A stretch of 64,000 nucleotides of DNA, taken from NCBI RefSeq assembly GCF_002067135.1, contig NZ_CP020105.1:3720001-3784000 (forward strand), read 5' to 3'. Below, in pieces: positions 1 through 9,692 of the stretch. Every line of letters begins with the position of its first letter. Positions within the stretch are counted from its first letter, which is position 1. The translations under genes were made by a program, and so were the position numbers. The stretch is from Spirosoma rigui. Its GTDB lineage: Bacteria; Bacteroidota; Bacteroidia; Cytophagales; Spirosomataceae. The notes beneath the pieces are model-generated. The model was not told where the DNA came from. It saw only the letters and a program-made list of their open reading frames with translations, and searched no databases.

Positions 1-203
1 GGTCGGCCGAATCCCAGATCGCGCTGTTTACTTACCGGATCAGTCACCTGACGAGCCACCTGAAAGTTCACAAGCACGATTACGGCACCCAACTGGGATT
101 GTTGAAATTAGTTGGTAAGCGTCGTCGCCTGCTGAACTACCTCTACAAGACCGACATCATGCGGTACCGCGCCATTCTAGCCGCGCTTGGTCTACGTAAA
201 TAA
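1..203 (+). CDS. rpsO: 30S ribosomal protein S15 (3' part)
   Basis: The reading frame is open from the window edge to TAA at 201-203 and gives the last 66 residues of ribosomal protein S15. The stretches [19 protein letters not shown] and [14 protein letters not shown] are the conserved helices of S15, which binds 16S rRNA early in assembly of the small-subunit platform. The start lies outside the window. The gene is followed by a hairpin terminator and then pnp, the classical rpsO-pnp order found in many bacteria, so identification is secure despite truncation. Confidence 0.96.
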   Translation, partial: SAESQIALFTYRISHLTSHLKVHKHDYGTQLGLLKLVGKRRRLLNYLYKTDIMRYRAILAALGLRK

Positions 204-218
204 TCGAGTTGATGCAAA

Positions 219-255
219 AGGGAATCTGCCAATCAGTAGATTCCCTCATTTTTGT
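219..255 (+). terminator. Intrinsic terminator after rpsO
   Basis: Arms 219-227 (AGGGAATCT) and 238-246 (AGATTCCCT) form a perfect 9-bp stem with a 10-nt loop, followed by a T-rich run (CATTTTTGTTGTTT). It lies 15 nt after the rpsO stop and separates rpsO from pnp. Read-through may still couple them, as in other bacteria. Confidence 0.75.
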
Positions 256-354
256 TGTTTCCTTACTGAAACGGTAATTGCTGCGGTGAAAGCGGTGGAA
301 GAGAGGACAAATGCTGTTTTAAAGCTGTACGAGGGCGTATCTAAAAATTGACGT

Positions 355-2481
355 ATGTTTGAAATCACCACGCAATCCGTTGCGCTGCCCGACGGGCGGG
401 AAATTACCATCGAAACCGGAAAACTGGCTCGCCAGGCCGACGGAGCGGTGGTTGTACGGTTGGGCGACGCCATGTTGCTGGCAACCGTAGTATCGAGTAA
501 AGACGCAAAGGAAGGCGTTGACTTCCTGCCTCTTTCTGTTGATTACCAGGAGAAATTTGCTTCGGCAGGTCGGATTCCCGGGAGCTTCCAACGGCGCGAA
601 GGCCGGCTGGGCGATCACGAAATCCTCATCAGCCGGTTGGTCGATCGCGCGTTGCGGCCGATCTTCCCTGACGATTATCACGCGGATACCCAGGTGATGA
701 TCACCCTGATCTCGGCCGATCCCGAGGTGCAGCCTGATGCACTCGCTGCCCTGGCGGCTTCGTCGGCCCTGGCCGTTTCGAATATCCCCTTTAACGGACC
801 TATTTCAGAAGTGCGCGTGGCTAAGATCGACGGGCAGTTCAAGATCAACCCCATCACATCCGAGCTTGAGCGGGCTACGATCGACCTGATCGTTGCCGCT
901 ACCGAGAAAGACATCTGTATGGTAGAAGGCGAAATGAACGAGTGTTCAGAAGCCGAAGTTGTGGAAGCGCTTAAAGTAGCCCACGAAGCCATTAAAGTAC
1001 AGTGTCAGGCTCAGAAAGAACTCGAAGCCAAAGTAGGAAAGACTGAAAAACGGCAGTACAGCCACGAAACGCACGATGAAGAACTTCGGGCGGCTGTTCG
1101 GGCGTATTGCTACGATAAAATATACGAAGTGGCCCGTCGGCAGAACCCCAGCAAAAAAGGTCGTGCGGAAGGCTTCAAGGCCGTTCGTGACGAGTATTTA
1201 GCGACGTTCCCCGAAGGAGCTGAGGTAAATGTTGGTCTGATCAAAACGTACTTCCACGATCTGGAATGGGAAGCGTCGCGTCGGCTGGTGCTCGATGAGC
1301 GTGCCCGTCTGGATGGGCGCGCTCTGGATCAGATCCGTCCGATCTCAGCCGAAGCCGGTTACCTGCCCGGTCCCCACGGATCGGCCCTGTTCACTCGCGG
1401 AGAAACCCAGTCGCTGACGACCGTTACGCTCGGTACCAAGACCGATGAGCAGATTGTGGATCAGACGATGTACCAGGGGTACAGCAAATTCCTGCTGCAC
1501 TACAACTTCCCCGGTTTTTCGACGGGTGAGGTGAAGCCTAACCGCGGTGTTGGCCGGCGGGAAGTTGGTCACGGAAACCTGGCCCACCGTTCGCTGAAAA
1601 AAGTACTGCCTTCGGGCGAGGACAATCCGTACACGATCCGGATCGTGTCGGACATTCTGGAGTCGAATGGCTCCTCGTCGATGGCAACCGTTTGCGCGGG
1701 AACGATGGCGCTGATGGATGCCGGTATCAAGATCAAGGCACCCGTAGCCGGTATTGCGATGGGGCTGATTTCGGACGGTGAGAAATACGCGGTCTTATCG
1801 GACATCCTGGGTGATGAAGATCACCTGGGCGACATGGACTTTAAAATAACGGGCACCGAGAAAGGCATTGTAGCCTGCCAGATGGACCTGAAAGTAGAAG
1901 GTCTGTCGTATGAAGTACTGACCCAGGCGCTCGAACAGGCGCGGGCAGGTCGATTGCATATCCTCGGTGAGATGAAGAAAGGTATCAGCGAAGTTCGTTC
2001 CGACCTGAAGCCCCACGCTCCCCGAGCTGTTGTGATTAAGATCGAAACAAACCAGATTGGTGCCGTTATCGGACCCGGTGGTAAAGTTGTTCAGGATATC
2101 CAGAAAGATTCGGGTGCGGTCGTCAACATCGACGAGCACGATAACGCAGGTTGGGTCAGCATTTTTGCCACCAGCAAAGAGAGCATGGACAAAGCCGTAT
2201 CGCGCGTGAAAGGAATCGTTGCGGTTCCGGAAGTAGGTGAAGTCTACGTCGGCAAAGTAAAAACGATACAGCCCTTCGGTGCCTTCGTTGAATTTATGCC
2301 GGGTAAAGATGGACTTTTGCACATTTCCGAGATCAAGTGGGAACGTCTTGAAACCATGGACGGTGTACTCCAGGTGGGTGAGGAAATAACCGTTAAGTTA
2401 GTTGATGTCGATAAAAAGACTGGAAAGTACCGCTTGTCGCGTAAAGTTCTGTTGCCCAAACCGGAGAACAAAACAGCGTAA
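355..2481 (+). CDS. pnp: Polyribonucleotide nucleotidyltransferase (PNPase)
   Basis: This is the 3'-to-5' phosphorolytic exoribonuclease that degrades mRNA to nucleoside diphosphates as a trimeric cytoplasmic ring. At 708 residues it has the full family length. It shows a first RNase PH core (about 1-140), an alpha-helical linker, a second RNase PH core (about 320-540) with the catalytic stretch [12 protein letters not shown], then a KH domain ([11 protein letters not shown], about 555-615) and an S1 domain ([20 protein letters not shown], about 620-690). The ATG at 355 opens directly into the conserved beginning of the first core ([20 protein letters not shown]). It follows rpsO, as in many genomes. 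Confidence 0.98.
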   Translation: MFEITTQSVALPDGREITIETGKLARQADGAVVVRLGDAMLLATVVSSKDAKEGVDFLPLSVDYQEKFASAGRIPGSFQRREGRLGDHEILISRLVDRALRPIFPDDYHADTQVMITLISADPEVQPDALAALAASSALAVSNIPFNGPISEVRVAKIDGQFKINPITSELERATIDLIVAATEKDICMVEGEMNECSEAEVVEALKVAHEAIKVQCQAQKELEAKVGKTEKRQYSHETHDEELRAAVRAYCYDKIYEVARRQNPSKKGRAEGFKAVRDEYLATFPEGAEVNVGLIKTYFHDLEWEASRRLVLDERARLDGRALDQIRPISAEAGYLPGPHGSALFTRGETQSLTTVTLGTKTDEQIVDQTMYQGYSKFLLHYNFPGFSTGEVKPNRGVGRREVGHGNLAHRSLKKVLPSGEDNPYTIRIVSDILESNGSSSMATVCAGTMALMDAGIKIKAPVAGIAMGLISDGEKYAVLSDILGDEDHLGDMDFKITGTEKGIVACQMDLKVEGLSYEVLTQALEQARAGRLHILGEMKKGISEVRSDLKPHAPRAVVIKIETNQIGAVIGPGGKVVQDIQKDSGAVVNIDEHDNAGWVSIFATSKESMDKAVSRVKGIVAVPEVGEVYVGKVKTIQPFGAFVEFMPGKDGLLHISEIKWERLETMDGVLQVGEEITVKLVDVDKKTGKYRLSRKVLLPKPENKTA

Positions 2482-2556
2482 GGCATTGTTACTTTTTTGT
2501 GTAATGCAACGTCCTAAGTTAGCGTTATATAGTCACCCCACCGGGGGAAACGTATC

Positions 2557-3420
2557 ATGAGACAGCTAAAGATTTCAAAACAAATTACCAACCGCGAGAG
2601 CCAGTCGTTAGACAAGTACTTGCAGGAAATTGGTAAAGTAGACCTGCTTACCCCCGACGAGGAGGTAACACTGGCCCAGAAAATTCGTGAGGGGGACCAG
2701 CTCTCACTCGAGCGTTTAACGAAAGCCAACTTACGTTTCGTCGTATCGGTGGCTAAACAATATCAGAATCAGGGTCTTTCACTGGGCGATTTGATTAACG
2801 AAGGTAATCTTGGGTTGATCAAGGCTGCTCAGCGATTCGATGAGACCCGGGGGTTCAAGTTCATTTCGTACGCCGTATGGTGGATTCGCCAATCGATTTT
2901 GCAGGCCCTAGCCGAGCAATCCCGCATTGTGCGCCTGCCCCTGAACCGGGTAGGTTCACTGAACAAGATTTCCAAGACTTTCTCCGACCTCGAACAGAAG
3001 TTTGAGCGGGAGCCGTCGCCGGAAGAATTGGCAGCCGTACTCGAAATCTCGGCGGCCGAAGTTGTCGACACCTTAAAGATCTCGGGTCGTCACGTATCGA
3101 TGGATGCACCGTTCGTTCAGGGTGAAGAAAACAGCCTGCTCGACGTACTTGAAAACGATGGGGAAGACAAGCCTGATTCAGGCCTGATCAATGACTCGCT
3201 GCGCAAAGAAGTGCAACGGGCGTTGTCGACGCTGACCCAGCGTGAAGCCGATGTGATCACGCTTTACTTCGGTCTGAACGGTGAACATGCCATGACGCTC
3301 GAAGAGATTGGTGAGAAATTCAACCTGACCCGCGAACGGGTTCGGCAGATAAAAGAGAAAGCCATACGTCGGCTGCGCCATACGTCCCGGTCGAAAGCAC
3401 TGAAGACGTATCTGGGCTAA
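2557..3420 (+). CDS. rpoD: Primary RNA polymerase sigma factor (RpoD/SigA)
   Basis: This is the housekeeping sigma-70 factor directing core RNA polymerase to promoters. At 287 residues it is the short form usual in Bacteroidota, lacking region 1.1 and the large non-conserved insert. Region 1.2 is [20 protein letters not shown]. Region 2 contains [19 protein letters not shown] and [17 protein letters not shown] (-10 recognition and melting). Region 4 ends with the helix-turn-helix [20 protein letters not shown]. The gene lies 75 nt after pnp with no terminator visible between them, so part of its transcription may come from upstream. A strong terminator follows. Confidence 0.97.
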   Translation: MRQLKISKQITNRESQSLDKYLQEIGKVDLLTPDEEVTLAQKIREGDQLSLERLTKANLRFVVSVAKQYQNQGLSLGDLINEGNLGLIKAAQRFDETRGFKFISYAVWWIRQSILQALAEQSRIVRLPLNRVGSLNKISKTFSDLEQKFEREPSPEELAAVLEISAAEVVDTLKISGRHVSMDAPFVQGEENSLLDVLENDGEDKPDSGLINDSLRKEVQRALSTLTQREADVITLYFGLNGEHAMTLEEIGEKFNLTRERVRQIKEKAIRRLRHTSRSKALKTYLG

Positions 3421-3442
3421 CGTTCCTGTTTGTTTTGTTGAG

Positions 3443-3474
3443 GAGGCTCCTGCGAAAGTAGGAGCCTCTTTTTT
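3443..3474 (+). terminator. Intrinsic terminator of rpoD
   Basis: Perfect 9-bp stem GAGGCTCCT (3443-3451) / AGGAGCCTC (3460-3468) with an 8-nt loop, followed directly by a run of T. It lies 22 nt after the rpoD stop. Confidence 0.9.
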
Positions 3475-3531
3475 GTTGCAACCAGTATAAACTAGTCGCA
3501 GGCCGGATAGACCGCTTATTTTCTGGCGCAT

Positions 3532-3560
3532 AAAAAAGCCAGCCGATTCGGCTGGCTTTT
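3532..3560 (-). terminator. Intrinsic terminator of the leftward TPR/OMP/SPOR operon
   Basis: The stem GCCAGCC (3538-3544) / GGCTGGC (3550-3556) is flanked by AAAAAA and TTTT. Read on the minus strand the hairpin is followed by six T, so it suits the end of the leftward gene whose stop is at 3585. With T on both sides it may work both ways. Confidence 0.82.
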
Positions 3561-3584
3561 ACGGATAATGGGTGATTGAGTAGT

Positions 3585-4727
3585 TTAATTCTTGTAGATC
3601 CAGGGCGATGTCCGGGCAATCTTGCTGATTGGCTCAATACCCATTAGGGCCTCTTCGCGACTGTCAGCACCGGCAGCGGCTACTTTAAACAACTGACCTT
3701 TCCGCGATGGAGCGATTACAAATGCGTCGGTGTACCCGGCTTTGGTCAACTGGCGTTTAAGCTTCAGCGCATTCCGCTTGCTCGAAAAACTACCGGCAAT
3801 GATGGTGAAATAAGGCGTGGTGCGTGGCGACACCGTAGCCACTACTGCCTCAGCGGGTTTCCGTGCGGGAGCGCTTGCAGCAACGGGTGCCGGCTTAGGA
3901 TCAACCGTTGGTTTTGCTATCGTGGGGCTAGGAGCGACGGGCTTTACAGCAGGAGTTGCCACAACGGCGGGTGCTGGCTCGGCGACAGGCGGAGTAACGG
4001 GAGCAACCGTCACTGATTTAACCGGCGTCTCAGCAGGCTTGGCTGCGGGCGTCGTGCGCTCGAAGAGCGTAGCCGGAACGCGCAGAAGCATAGCAGGATC
4101 CAGGCTGCTCTGCAGAGGTTGCCCTGGTTTGATGACCGAGAAATAGCTGAAGAAACCAAGTGACCCAACCAGAATGGCGGCTGCTGCCACCCGCCAGTAT
4201 TGAGGGCGGGAGCGGGGCATAGGAAGTAATGTAACTTCTTCCTGCACCAGCACCGGACCAACGGCGGTCGATGAAGGCAGGCTCACAACGGCTTCGATTG
4301 ACTCGGTGACCAGCGACTGCGCCGAAATTGCACTCATGCCATAAGCATCACCGTAGAAATTGTGCCGAAGACTGGGATCAAACTGAAGTCTATTTTCTTC
4401 GTTGGCCGTGAACGTGCCGATGCCATCGAGTTCAAACCGACCCGTAGCCGCAATTTTCTGCCGCAGCTCACTCACGAACTGGCTGATGTATCGCTGGGCA
4501 CCCTCGCGGGTAACCGGCTCATGAAGCATGATGTAATTGGCCAGAATGCCATCGTCCAGCCGGAGGGCTTCGTTGAAGGCAACCCGCTTGCGGGGTGGCA
4601 AAAACAACCCACTTGACTCCGTAAAGGATGCTGGTTGGTAATGGGTCAGAAAAGCACCCAGTTCCGGCACGACAACGCAGTCATACTGGTACAGCAGTTT
4701 TTTGAGGTAGTCTTTTACGGAAGCCAT
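3585..4727 (-). CDS. HU-CCDC81 and SPOR domain membrane protein
   Basis: This 380-residue protein probably spans the inner membrane once. Residues 1-130 (opening VKDYLKKLLYQYDCVVVPE) match the bacterial HU-CCDC81 type of domain, two HU/IHF-like units, here cytoplasmic. A hydrophobic helix lies at about 178-197 (VAAAAILVGSLGFFSYFSVI). It is followed by a Pro/Ala/Val-rich linker and a C-terminal SPOR domain (about 308-380, YFTIIAGSFSSKRNALKLKR), a fold known to bind glycan strands lacking stem peptides at division sites. It is the last gene of a leftward three-gene unit, 24 nt after the beta-barrel gene. A role tying cytoplasm, cell wall and outer membrane is inferred from architecture and context only. 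Confidence 0.85.
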   Translation of the reverse strand: MASVKDYLKKLLYQYDCVVVPELGAFLTHYQPASFTESSGLFLPPRKRVAFNEALRLDDGILANYIMLHEPVTREGAQRYISQFVSELRQKIAATGRFELDGIGTFTANEENRLQFDPSLRHNFYGDAYGMSAISAQSLVTESIEAVVSLPSSTAVGPVLVQEEVTLLPMPRSRPQYWRVAAAAILVGSLGFFSYFSVIKPGQPLQSSLDPAMLLRVPATLFERTTPAAKPAETPVKSVTVAPVTPPVAEPAPAVVATPAVKPVAPSPTIAKPTVDPKPAPVAASAPARKPAEAVVATVSPRTTPYFTIIAGSFSSKRNALKLKRQLTKAGYTDAFVIAPSRKGQLFKVAAAGADSREEALMGIEPISKIARTSPWIYKN

Positions 4728-4751
4728 TGGTGATACGTTTGAGCAAGAAGA

Positions 4752-6437
4752 TCAGAATGAATAACTGATTCCTCCCAGAAAGTTAAGCCCCTGCTGTTGA
4801 TAATACAAATACCGCTGGTAGTTCTGACCGAAGATATTATTTAACGACACAAAGGCTGAGACCTGTTTTCCTAGGAAATAGTCAATTTTAACGTTGGCGT
4901 CGTAAATCGGTTTTAAGGTGTATGTGACATTAGAGACGAGGTTGCGGTTCTTGATACCCTCGTAAAAATACAAATCAGCTGTGACGAACAATTTTTTGTT
5001 CAGGATGTAGGAGTTTGTCCAGGTGCCGGCCAGGCGTGGACGACCCCAGGCTTCGGCTAACCGGTCGAGACCGTAGCGGAAGAAATCAGCCTTGATCGTT
5101 GACCGAAACTTGTCCTTTTGTGCATACGACAACTGACCCGAAATCGTCAGCAGCTGCGTTGTGCCACCATCGTACAGAACGAAAAACTTGGTGGTGTCGG
5201 TGAGGCTGTTGTTGAACGTCGCAAAGTTTTTGTACTTGGCAAAGGAAACTTTACCCTCGTAGGAAAAGCCGCCCCCCAGGGCCCCTTTGGAACCCCCGTA
5301 AATATCCAGCGATTTAGTCGTGTTCGCGAGCATTATTTCCGGCCCGAGCCATTTGTTTTCCGAGAGGAACGACCGTAAGGTGTTTCGGTTAATGTCACCA
5401 TCGACACCGGCAAAGAAGTGAATATTACCCACGGGTGCAATATCCAGGTCCACGACCGGAAACGCCTTGGTATTATTGACACCCAGTCGTTTATCGGTCT
5501 CGTTGACAGCATTAATACCCGCTGTAAGGGTGAACAGGGGGGAGGAGTACTTGAATGTCGGTTTAACCCGGAACAGATTCCGGTTATCATTCAGGGGGCC
5601 GTCGGTCCGCTGGGTTACGTAAGCATCGGCTGCCAAGAGAGCAAACACTTTGTCGGTGATGCCGAGCGATGCGTTAAAGTTGGTGCCCCAGTCGGTTTCC
5701 GACGCGTTAAACAGGTCACGTAGGTTGGTAATACCGGTGCGCAGGGAATAATCGATGGCATTGTCGGTGTTGGCGTTTTCGATCCCCAGTTTAAAGTTAA
5801 CCGTATTCAGCCGTTGCCGGATCGATTCCGGATTGAAGCCCGGCTGCGTGGCATACTCGCGGCTATATCCATAAAACCGATAAGCATTACGGTCAAAACC
5901 CAGGTCGGCCTGAAATTTAAACGCGTCGGTCAAGTACTTGCCCGTCACCTGCGCGCGGGTGTCGCTCTGGGCGGAGTTCTTGCCATCGACGGGGCCAATG
6001 GCTGACGACAGGTGCCGCAGGGACCCTTCAACCGCCAGATTGGATGCCGCATTGATGCCCACGAACCCTTCGCCCAGAAACGAGCTGTAGTTGCCGGCTC
6101 CGACCTTCACGTAGTTAGTATAGGCGGGAGTTTCGTTGGGTTGCGTCGTTGCCGGTGACAGAACCGTCGTGTTGATCCGGGGGTCACCAACGGTTAGCTT
6201 ACGGTCTTCAAATTCGTAGGTAAGCTTCCGCTGTTCGGCCGAGGGTTTTACCGACGGTATTTTGTTGAAGAGCCGGTTGGCGGGGGGAAGCTCGATCTTC
6301 CGGCTTTTTTCAACGGTGATTTCCTGATTATCGACTTCACCTTCTTTAGCCGGTCGCGTGGGGCGCGGCTGCTGCTGGGCGAAGAGCGTTGTGGAAATGG
6401 TTACTAACGTAAGGGTAATGAAAGGGCGTACGATCAT
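4752..6437 (-). CDS. Outer-membrane beta-barrel protein (TonB-receptor-like barrel, no plug)
   Basis: This protein of about 561 residues starts with a signal peptide (MIVRPFITLTLVTISTTLFA). A charged segment follows, then many alternating amphipathic strands (NYVKVGAGNYSSFLGEGFVG, KISYAQKDK-like stretches) and a terminal aromatic residue (GGISYSF), as in outer-membrane barrels. I see no TonB plug domain. An in-frame ATG at 6485 would add 16 residues that do not look like a signal peptide. That codon lies in the loop of a 14-bp inverted repeat, so the ATG at 6437 is preferred. It is the middle gene of the TPR/OMP/SPOR operon. Its substrate is unknown. It may be a partner barrel of the TPR protein. 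Confidence 0.75.
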   Translation of the reverse strand: MIVRPFITLTLVTISTTLFAQQQPRPTRPAKEGEVDNQEITVEKSRKIELPPANRLFNKIPSVKPSAEQRKLTYEFEDRKLTVGDPRINTTVLSPATTQPNETPAYTNYVKVGAGNYSSFLGEGFVGINAASNLAVEGSLRHLSSAIGPVDGKNSAQSDTRAQVTGKYLTDAFKFQADLGFDRNAYRFYGYSREYATQPGFNPESIRQRLNTVNFKLGIENANTDNAIDYSLRTGITNLRDLFNASETDWGTNFNASLGITDKVFALLAADAYVTQRTDGPLNDNRNLFRVKPTFKYSSPLFTLTAGINAVNETDKRLGVNNTKAFPVVDLDIAPVGNIHFFAGVDGDINRNTLRSFLSENKWLGPEIMLANTTKSLDIYGGSKGALGGGFSYEGKVSFAKYKNFATFNNSLTDTTKFFVLYDGGTTQLLTISGQLSYAQKDKFRSTIKADFFRYGLDRLAEAWGRPRLAGTWTNSYILNKKLFVTADLYFYEGIKNRNLVSNVTYTLKPIYDANVKIDYFLGKQVSAFVSLNNIFGQNYQRYLYYQQQGLNFLGGISYSF

Positions 6438-6458
6438 AGTGGAGGAACGACGAACGGC

Positions 6459-6500
6459 CGCGTCCGGAACGGGGAAGGGTGACATACCGTTCCGGACGCG
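6459..6500 (-). promoter_or_regulatory. Intercistronic 14-bp hairpin before the beta-barrel gene
   Basis: Perfect inverted repeat CGCGTCCGGAACGG (6459-6472) / CCGTTCCGGACGCG (6487-6500) with a 14-nt loop. It lies between the TPR gene stop (6513) and the preferred barrel start (6437) and has no T tract. It could act as partial terminator or mRNA stabiliser that sets the ratio of the two products. Confidence 0.55.
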
Positions 6501-6512
6501 GTCCGGTCATCA

Positions 6513-9500
6513 TTAGTTTTTTGATTCTAATCCGGCCAGCTTTTGCTTTGCTTCGGCAATGATGACTTCGTTAGTCGAATTTTCGATGATAGAGTTTAGA
6601 ACCGCTTTCGCCTGCGCGAATTCCTCCTGGGCTACATTATTGTCGGCCACCAGAATGAACGCCTTGCCTTTCCAGTATTCAAAATCGGCGAAGAGTTCGT
6701 TGAACTTCAACAGCGTCGCCACCGATTCCTTGTATTTCTTCTGCCGATACTGGATGTCACCGAGGTAGTACTGGGCTTCGGCCCCGTTTACATCTTTGGC
6801 CAGGGCAATGGTTTTTTCGAACTCCGCCTGGGCCGTCTTGTAGTCATTTTTGGCGAAGGCAACCTTCCCCAGCATCAGCTGGGCCCGGTTCTGAGCGCCC
6901 GGAACAACGTTGCCCACGGTTAATACTTCACGGGCAAGCGTTGCCGCCGAATCCAGTTTTGGATACACAAAGTAGGTATCCATCAGGCCGAGCTGCGCCG
7001 TAACCTGATCCGCTTTACTATCGGCCTTGTTCAGAATAGACCGATAGTTGCGAACCGCCTGCGGGTAGTTCTTCTGTTTAAGCTCCAGCTCGGCTGCCCG
7101 CGTGGCCGCCCGCACCAGAAACTCCGACCGGTTGTCGGTAACAATGAGGTTGTAATAGCGTAGCGCGTTGGCAGGATCGTTGGTCTGGCGGTAGGACTCG
7201 GCTAGGTAGAACCGGGCTTCGTTGGTACCGGGGCTGGCCGGGTATTCCTGCATGAAGGCCAGCAGCGACTGGATAGCCTGAGCGTACTTCTCGCTGAAGT
7301 AAATATTCTTGGCATTGTCGAACTGCACCCGTTCAACATCGGTACTACCGGGGTTTCCCTTCTTGTACTGACCCAGTACCTGCGAGAACTCCTCCGGCCG
7401 ACCCGCGTCGTTCAGTGTATTTTGAATTCCCAGCAGCGCACTTTTCGCCTGCTCCGAGTCCCCGAAATCGCTCAGGATACGTTTGTAATCGGCCACGGCC
7501 GGGTCGTATTGCTGCAAGTTGCCATACGCGATAGCCCGCTTCAACAGGGCTGCCGGTACTAGGGAACTATTGGGTTTGTCCTGAATGAGTTTCGTAAAAC
7601 CACGAATGGCCACCTGGTAAGCGCCTTTTTCAAAGTCGACGTTGGCGGTCTGGAACAGCGATTCATCGACGAATCGGGAATTTGGATACTGCCGCTGTAC
7701 CTGATCGAACTGCGCTTTAGCTTCGGCATCGCGGCCCACGTAGCTCAGGATAACGGCCTTCTGATAGGATGCGTAATCTTTGTCCGGCGCGTTCTGGGCA
7801 ATAGCCTGATCATAGTAGCGCATGGCATTGTCATACTGCTTACCCGCAAAGTAGGAGTCGGCCAGCCGGAGCGTGGCATCCTGAACCTGGGCCTGATCGT
7901 CGGCCGATGCGCCCCGGCTCACGAAATCACGGAAATAGGGGAGGGCCCGGGTGTAATCTTTCTTGTTATAGTACGCATATCCCAAAGCATACAGGCTTTT
8001 CGTCGCATACTCACCCGCCCCACCCTTGGCAATGCTGGCGTAGAGGGGAATGGCTGTATCATACTGCTTGCCGGCAGAGTAGGATTCTGCTTTCCAGAAC
8101 TGAGCCGCCTGTTGCAGGGCGTTGTCGACGGGATACCGGAGCGATTTGTCCAGGTTGGCAACTGCCTGCTGGTACCGCTCAGCGTTGAAGTCGCTCACGC
8201 CCTGGTTATAGGTAAGCCGCTGGTACGTAGCGTTGATCTTGGGCGTTCGCTTTTTCAGTCCTTCGATATAGGCAATGGCGGCCGGATAATTGTTCGACGC
8301 AAAGTACGCTTCGCCGACCAGTTCGTTGGCTTCGTTCTCAAACTTGCTGTCGGGATACTGCTTCAGGAAAGCGGTGAGTTCCCGAACGGCATCGGCTCCG
8401 CGGTTTTGATCAACCTGGAGCTTGGCGTGGTTGAAGAGGGCTTCTTCCTGAATTTCCCGGTTGAATGATAACCGGCCCGCCTGATCGAAAGCGGTCAGCG
8501 CGAAGGTAGGATTCTGCGTTTGCAGGTAGCTCACGCCGAGCGTGTAAGCCGCGTATTGGGCGGTGGTGTCTTTACCCCCGGCCAGCGGTTTCAGCTGCGT
8601 GATGGCATCGGGATATGCACCAGTCCGGAACAGCGACTGCCCATACCGAAACTTGACGGCCGCCGGGGCTTTGGTTCCCGTGGCGTTGACGTACTGTTTG
8701 TAATAGGGAATAGCCTTGGCAAACTGATTCTGCTGATAAAAAACTTCGGCGGTAAACAGCGCCACTTCGCTCAGTCCGGCCCCGTTATTTCGGCGCAGCA
8801 GCGGTTCGGTATAGCTGAGCAGCTCATCGTATCGGCGCTGGCGGTAAAGTGCCTGTGCGATCCAGTTCGGTACCTGATTCTGATAGATCGGGTTCGACTC
8901 TACCCGCCGGAAATCGGCGACGGCTTCGTTGTAATTCTTGTTGCGGAAGTTAATGACCCCGGCATAGTACGAAGCCGCTGGAGCGTCGGGCGAGTTCGGA
9001 TCGGTTTTAACCTTATTCAGCAGGGGGAGCGCCTTCTGCAAATCCTGCGTGTTGTAATAGGCAATCGCCAGCTGGTAGGAGTAAGCCGTCTGGCTGGCAC
9101 TATTCCCGCCCTGGGCTACGGCTTTCTCGAGAAAGCCGATTGCTTTAGGATAATCCTGCCGGGTATAATAATAGGTACCCAGATCGCCGTACAGCTGTCC
9201 GGCTTTAGGATGCTGGCTGTGGTTTTTGACAAACCGGTCGACGAGGAGTTCGGCGCCTGGCTCATCAACATACAGGCTCGTCAGGGCAATGTAGTATTCG
9301 GCTTCGACCGCATTCTGATCAGACGTATTCAGGAGGGTTTGGGAGCCGTTGCCCCGGCGCGGTTCCAGGTACTGCCGAAACTCGTAGCGGGCCGCGGCAT
9401 AGTTGGCCTTTTCAAACAGTTCGAGGCCATTCCGGTAGTGGTAATCGGGTTCGGAGTAACTCTGCGTACGCTGCGCCGAAGCGGCCAGCATAGTAAGCAA

Positions 9501-9584
9501 CCCAAGGATCAGGCCATAAAGCGACCCCCTGGCTAAACGAGGTAGCAACTGGTACTGAACCGGTTGGTATTGAAGATAGGGCAT
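6513..9584 (-). CDS. Large tetratricopeptide-repeat protein, exported
   Basis: This 1023-residue protein has an N-terminal hydrophobic export segment (YGLILGLLTMLAASAQ, about 23-38) followed almost entirely by TPR-like helical pairs. Examples are the repeated patterns LFEKANYAAARYEFRQYL, YYTRQDYPKAIGFLEKAV and YYNKKDYTRALPYFRDFV. TPR superhelices are protein-binding scaffolds, and this one is predicted to be periplasmic. It is the first gene of the leftward operon with a beta-barrel and a SPOR protein, and is divergent from the M61 peptidase gene. No enzymatic motif is visible. A scaffolding role in outer-membrane or cell-wall assembly is inferred only from context. Confidence 0.85.
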   Translation of the reverse strand: MPYLQYQPVQYQLLPRLARGSLYGLILGLLTMLAASAQRTQSYSEPDYHYRNGLELFEKANYAAARYEFRQYLEPRRGNGSQTLLNTSDQNAVEAEYYIALTSLYVDEPGAELLVDRFVKNHSQHPKAGQLYGDLGTYYYTRQDYPKAIGFLEKAVAQGGNSASQTAYSYQLAIAYYNTQDLQKALPLLNKVKTDPNSPDAPAASYYAGVINFRNKNYNEAVADFRRVESNPIYQNQVPNWIAQALYRQRRYDELLSYTEPLLRRNNGAGLSEVALFTAEVFYQQNQFAKAIPYYKQYVNATGTKAPAAVKFRYGQSLFRTGAYPDAITQLKPLAGGKDTTAQYAAYTLGVSYLQTQNPTFALTAFDQAGRLSFNREIQEEALFNHAKLQVDQNRGADAVRELTAFLKQYPDSKFENEANELVGEAYFASNNYPAAIAYIEGLKKRTPKINATYQRLTYNQGVSDFNAERYQQAVANLDKSLRYPVDNALQQAAQFWKAESYSAGKQYDTAIPLYASIAKGGAGEYATKSLYALGYAYYNKKDYTRALPYFRDFVSRGASADDQAQVQDATLRLADSYFAGKQYDNAMRYYDQAIAQNAPDKDYASYQKAVILSYVGRDAEAKAQFDQVQRQYPNSRFVDESLFQTANVDFEKGAYQVAIRGFTKLIQDKPNSSLVPAALLKRAIAYGNLQQYDPAVADYKRILSDFGDSEQAKSALLGIQNTLNDAGRPEEFSQVLGQYKKGNPGSTDVERVQFDNAKNIYFSEKYAQAIQSLLAFMQEYPASPGTNEARFYLAESYRQTNDPANALRYYNLIVTDNRSEFLVRAATRAAELELKQKNYPQAVRNYRSILNKADSKADQVTAQLGLMDTYFVYPKLDSAATLAREVLTVGNVVPGAQNRAQLMLGKVAFAKNDYKTAQAEFEKTIALAKDVNGAEAQYYLGDIQYRQKKYKESVATLLKFNELFADFEYWKGKAFILVADNNVAQEEFAQAKAVLNSIIENSTNEVIIAEAKQKLAGLESKN

Positions 9585-9692
9585 AAACGAAATCAGCGGT
9601 TGTGAATGCTTGGAATGCGTCGTAGTTTCGCCAACGAATTGGCAAATTTCACGTCAAATCTGGACAAAAAACGAAGGTATTCCCGTTTCCGT

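Noticed and set aside
8520..9536. Plus-strand frame of 338 codons opposite the TPR gene
   Set aside because: The opposite strand encodes a clear TPR protein with signal segment. The plus-strand product has no recognisable domain.
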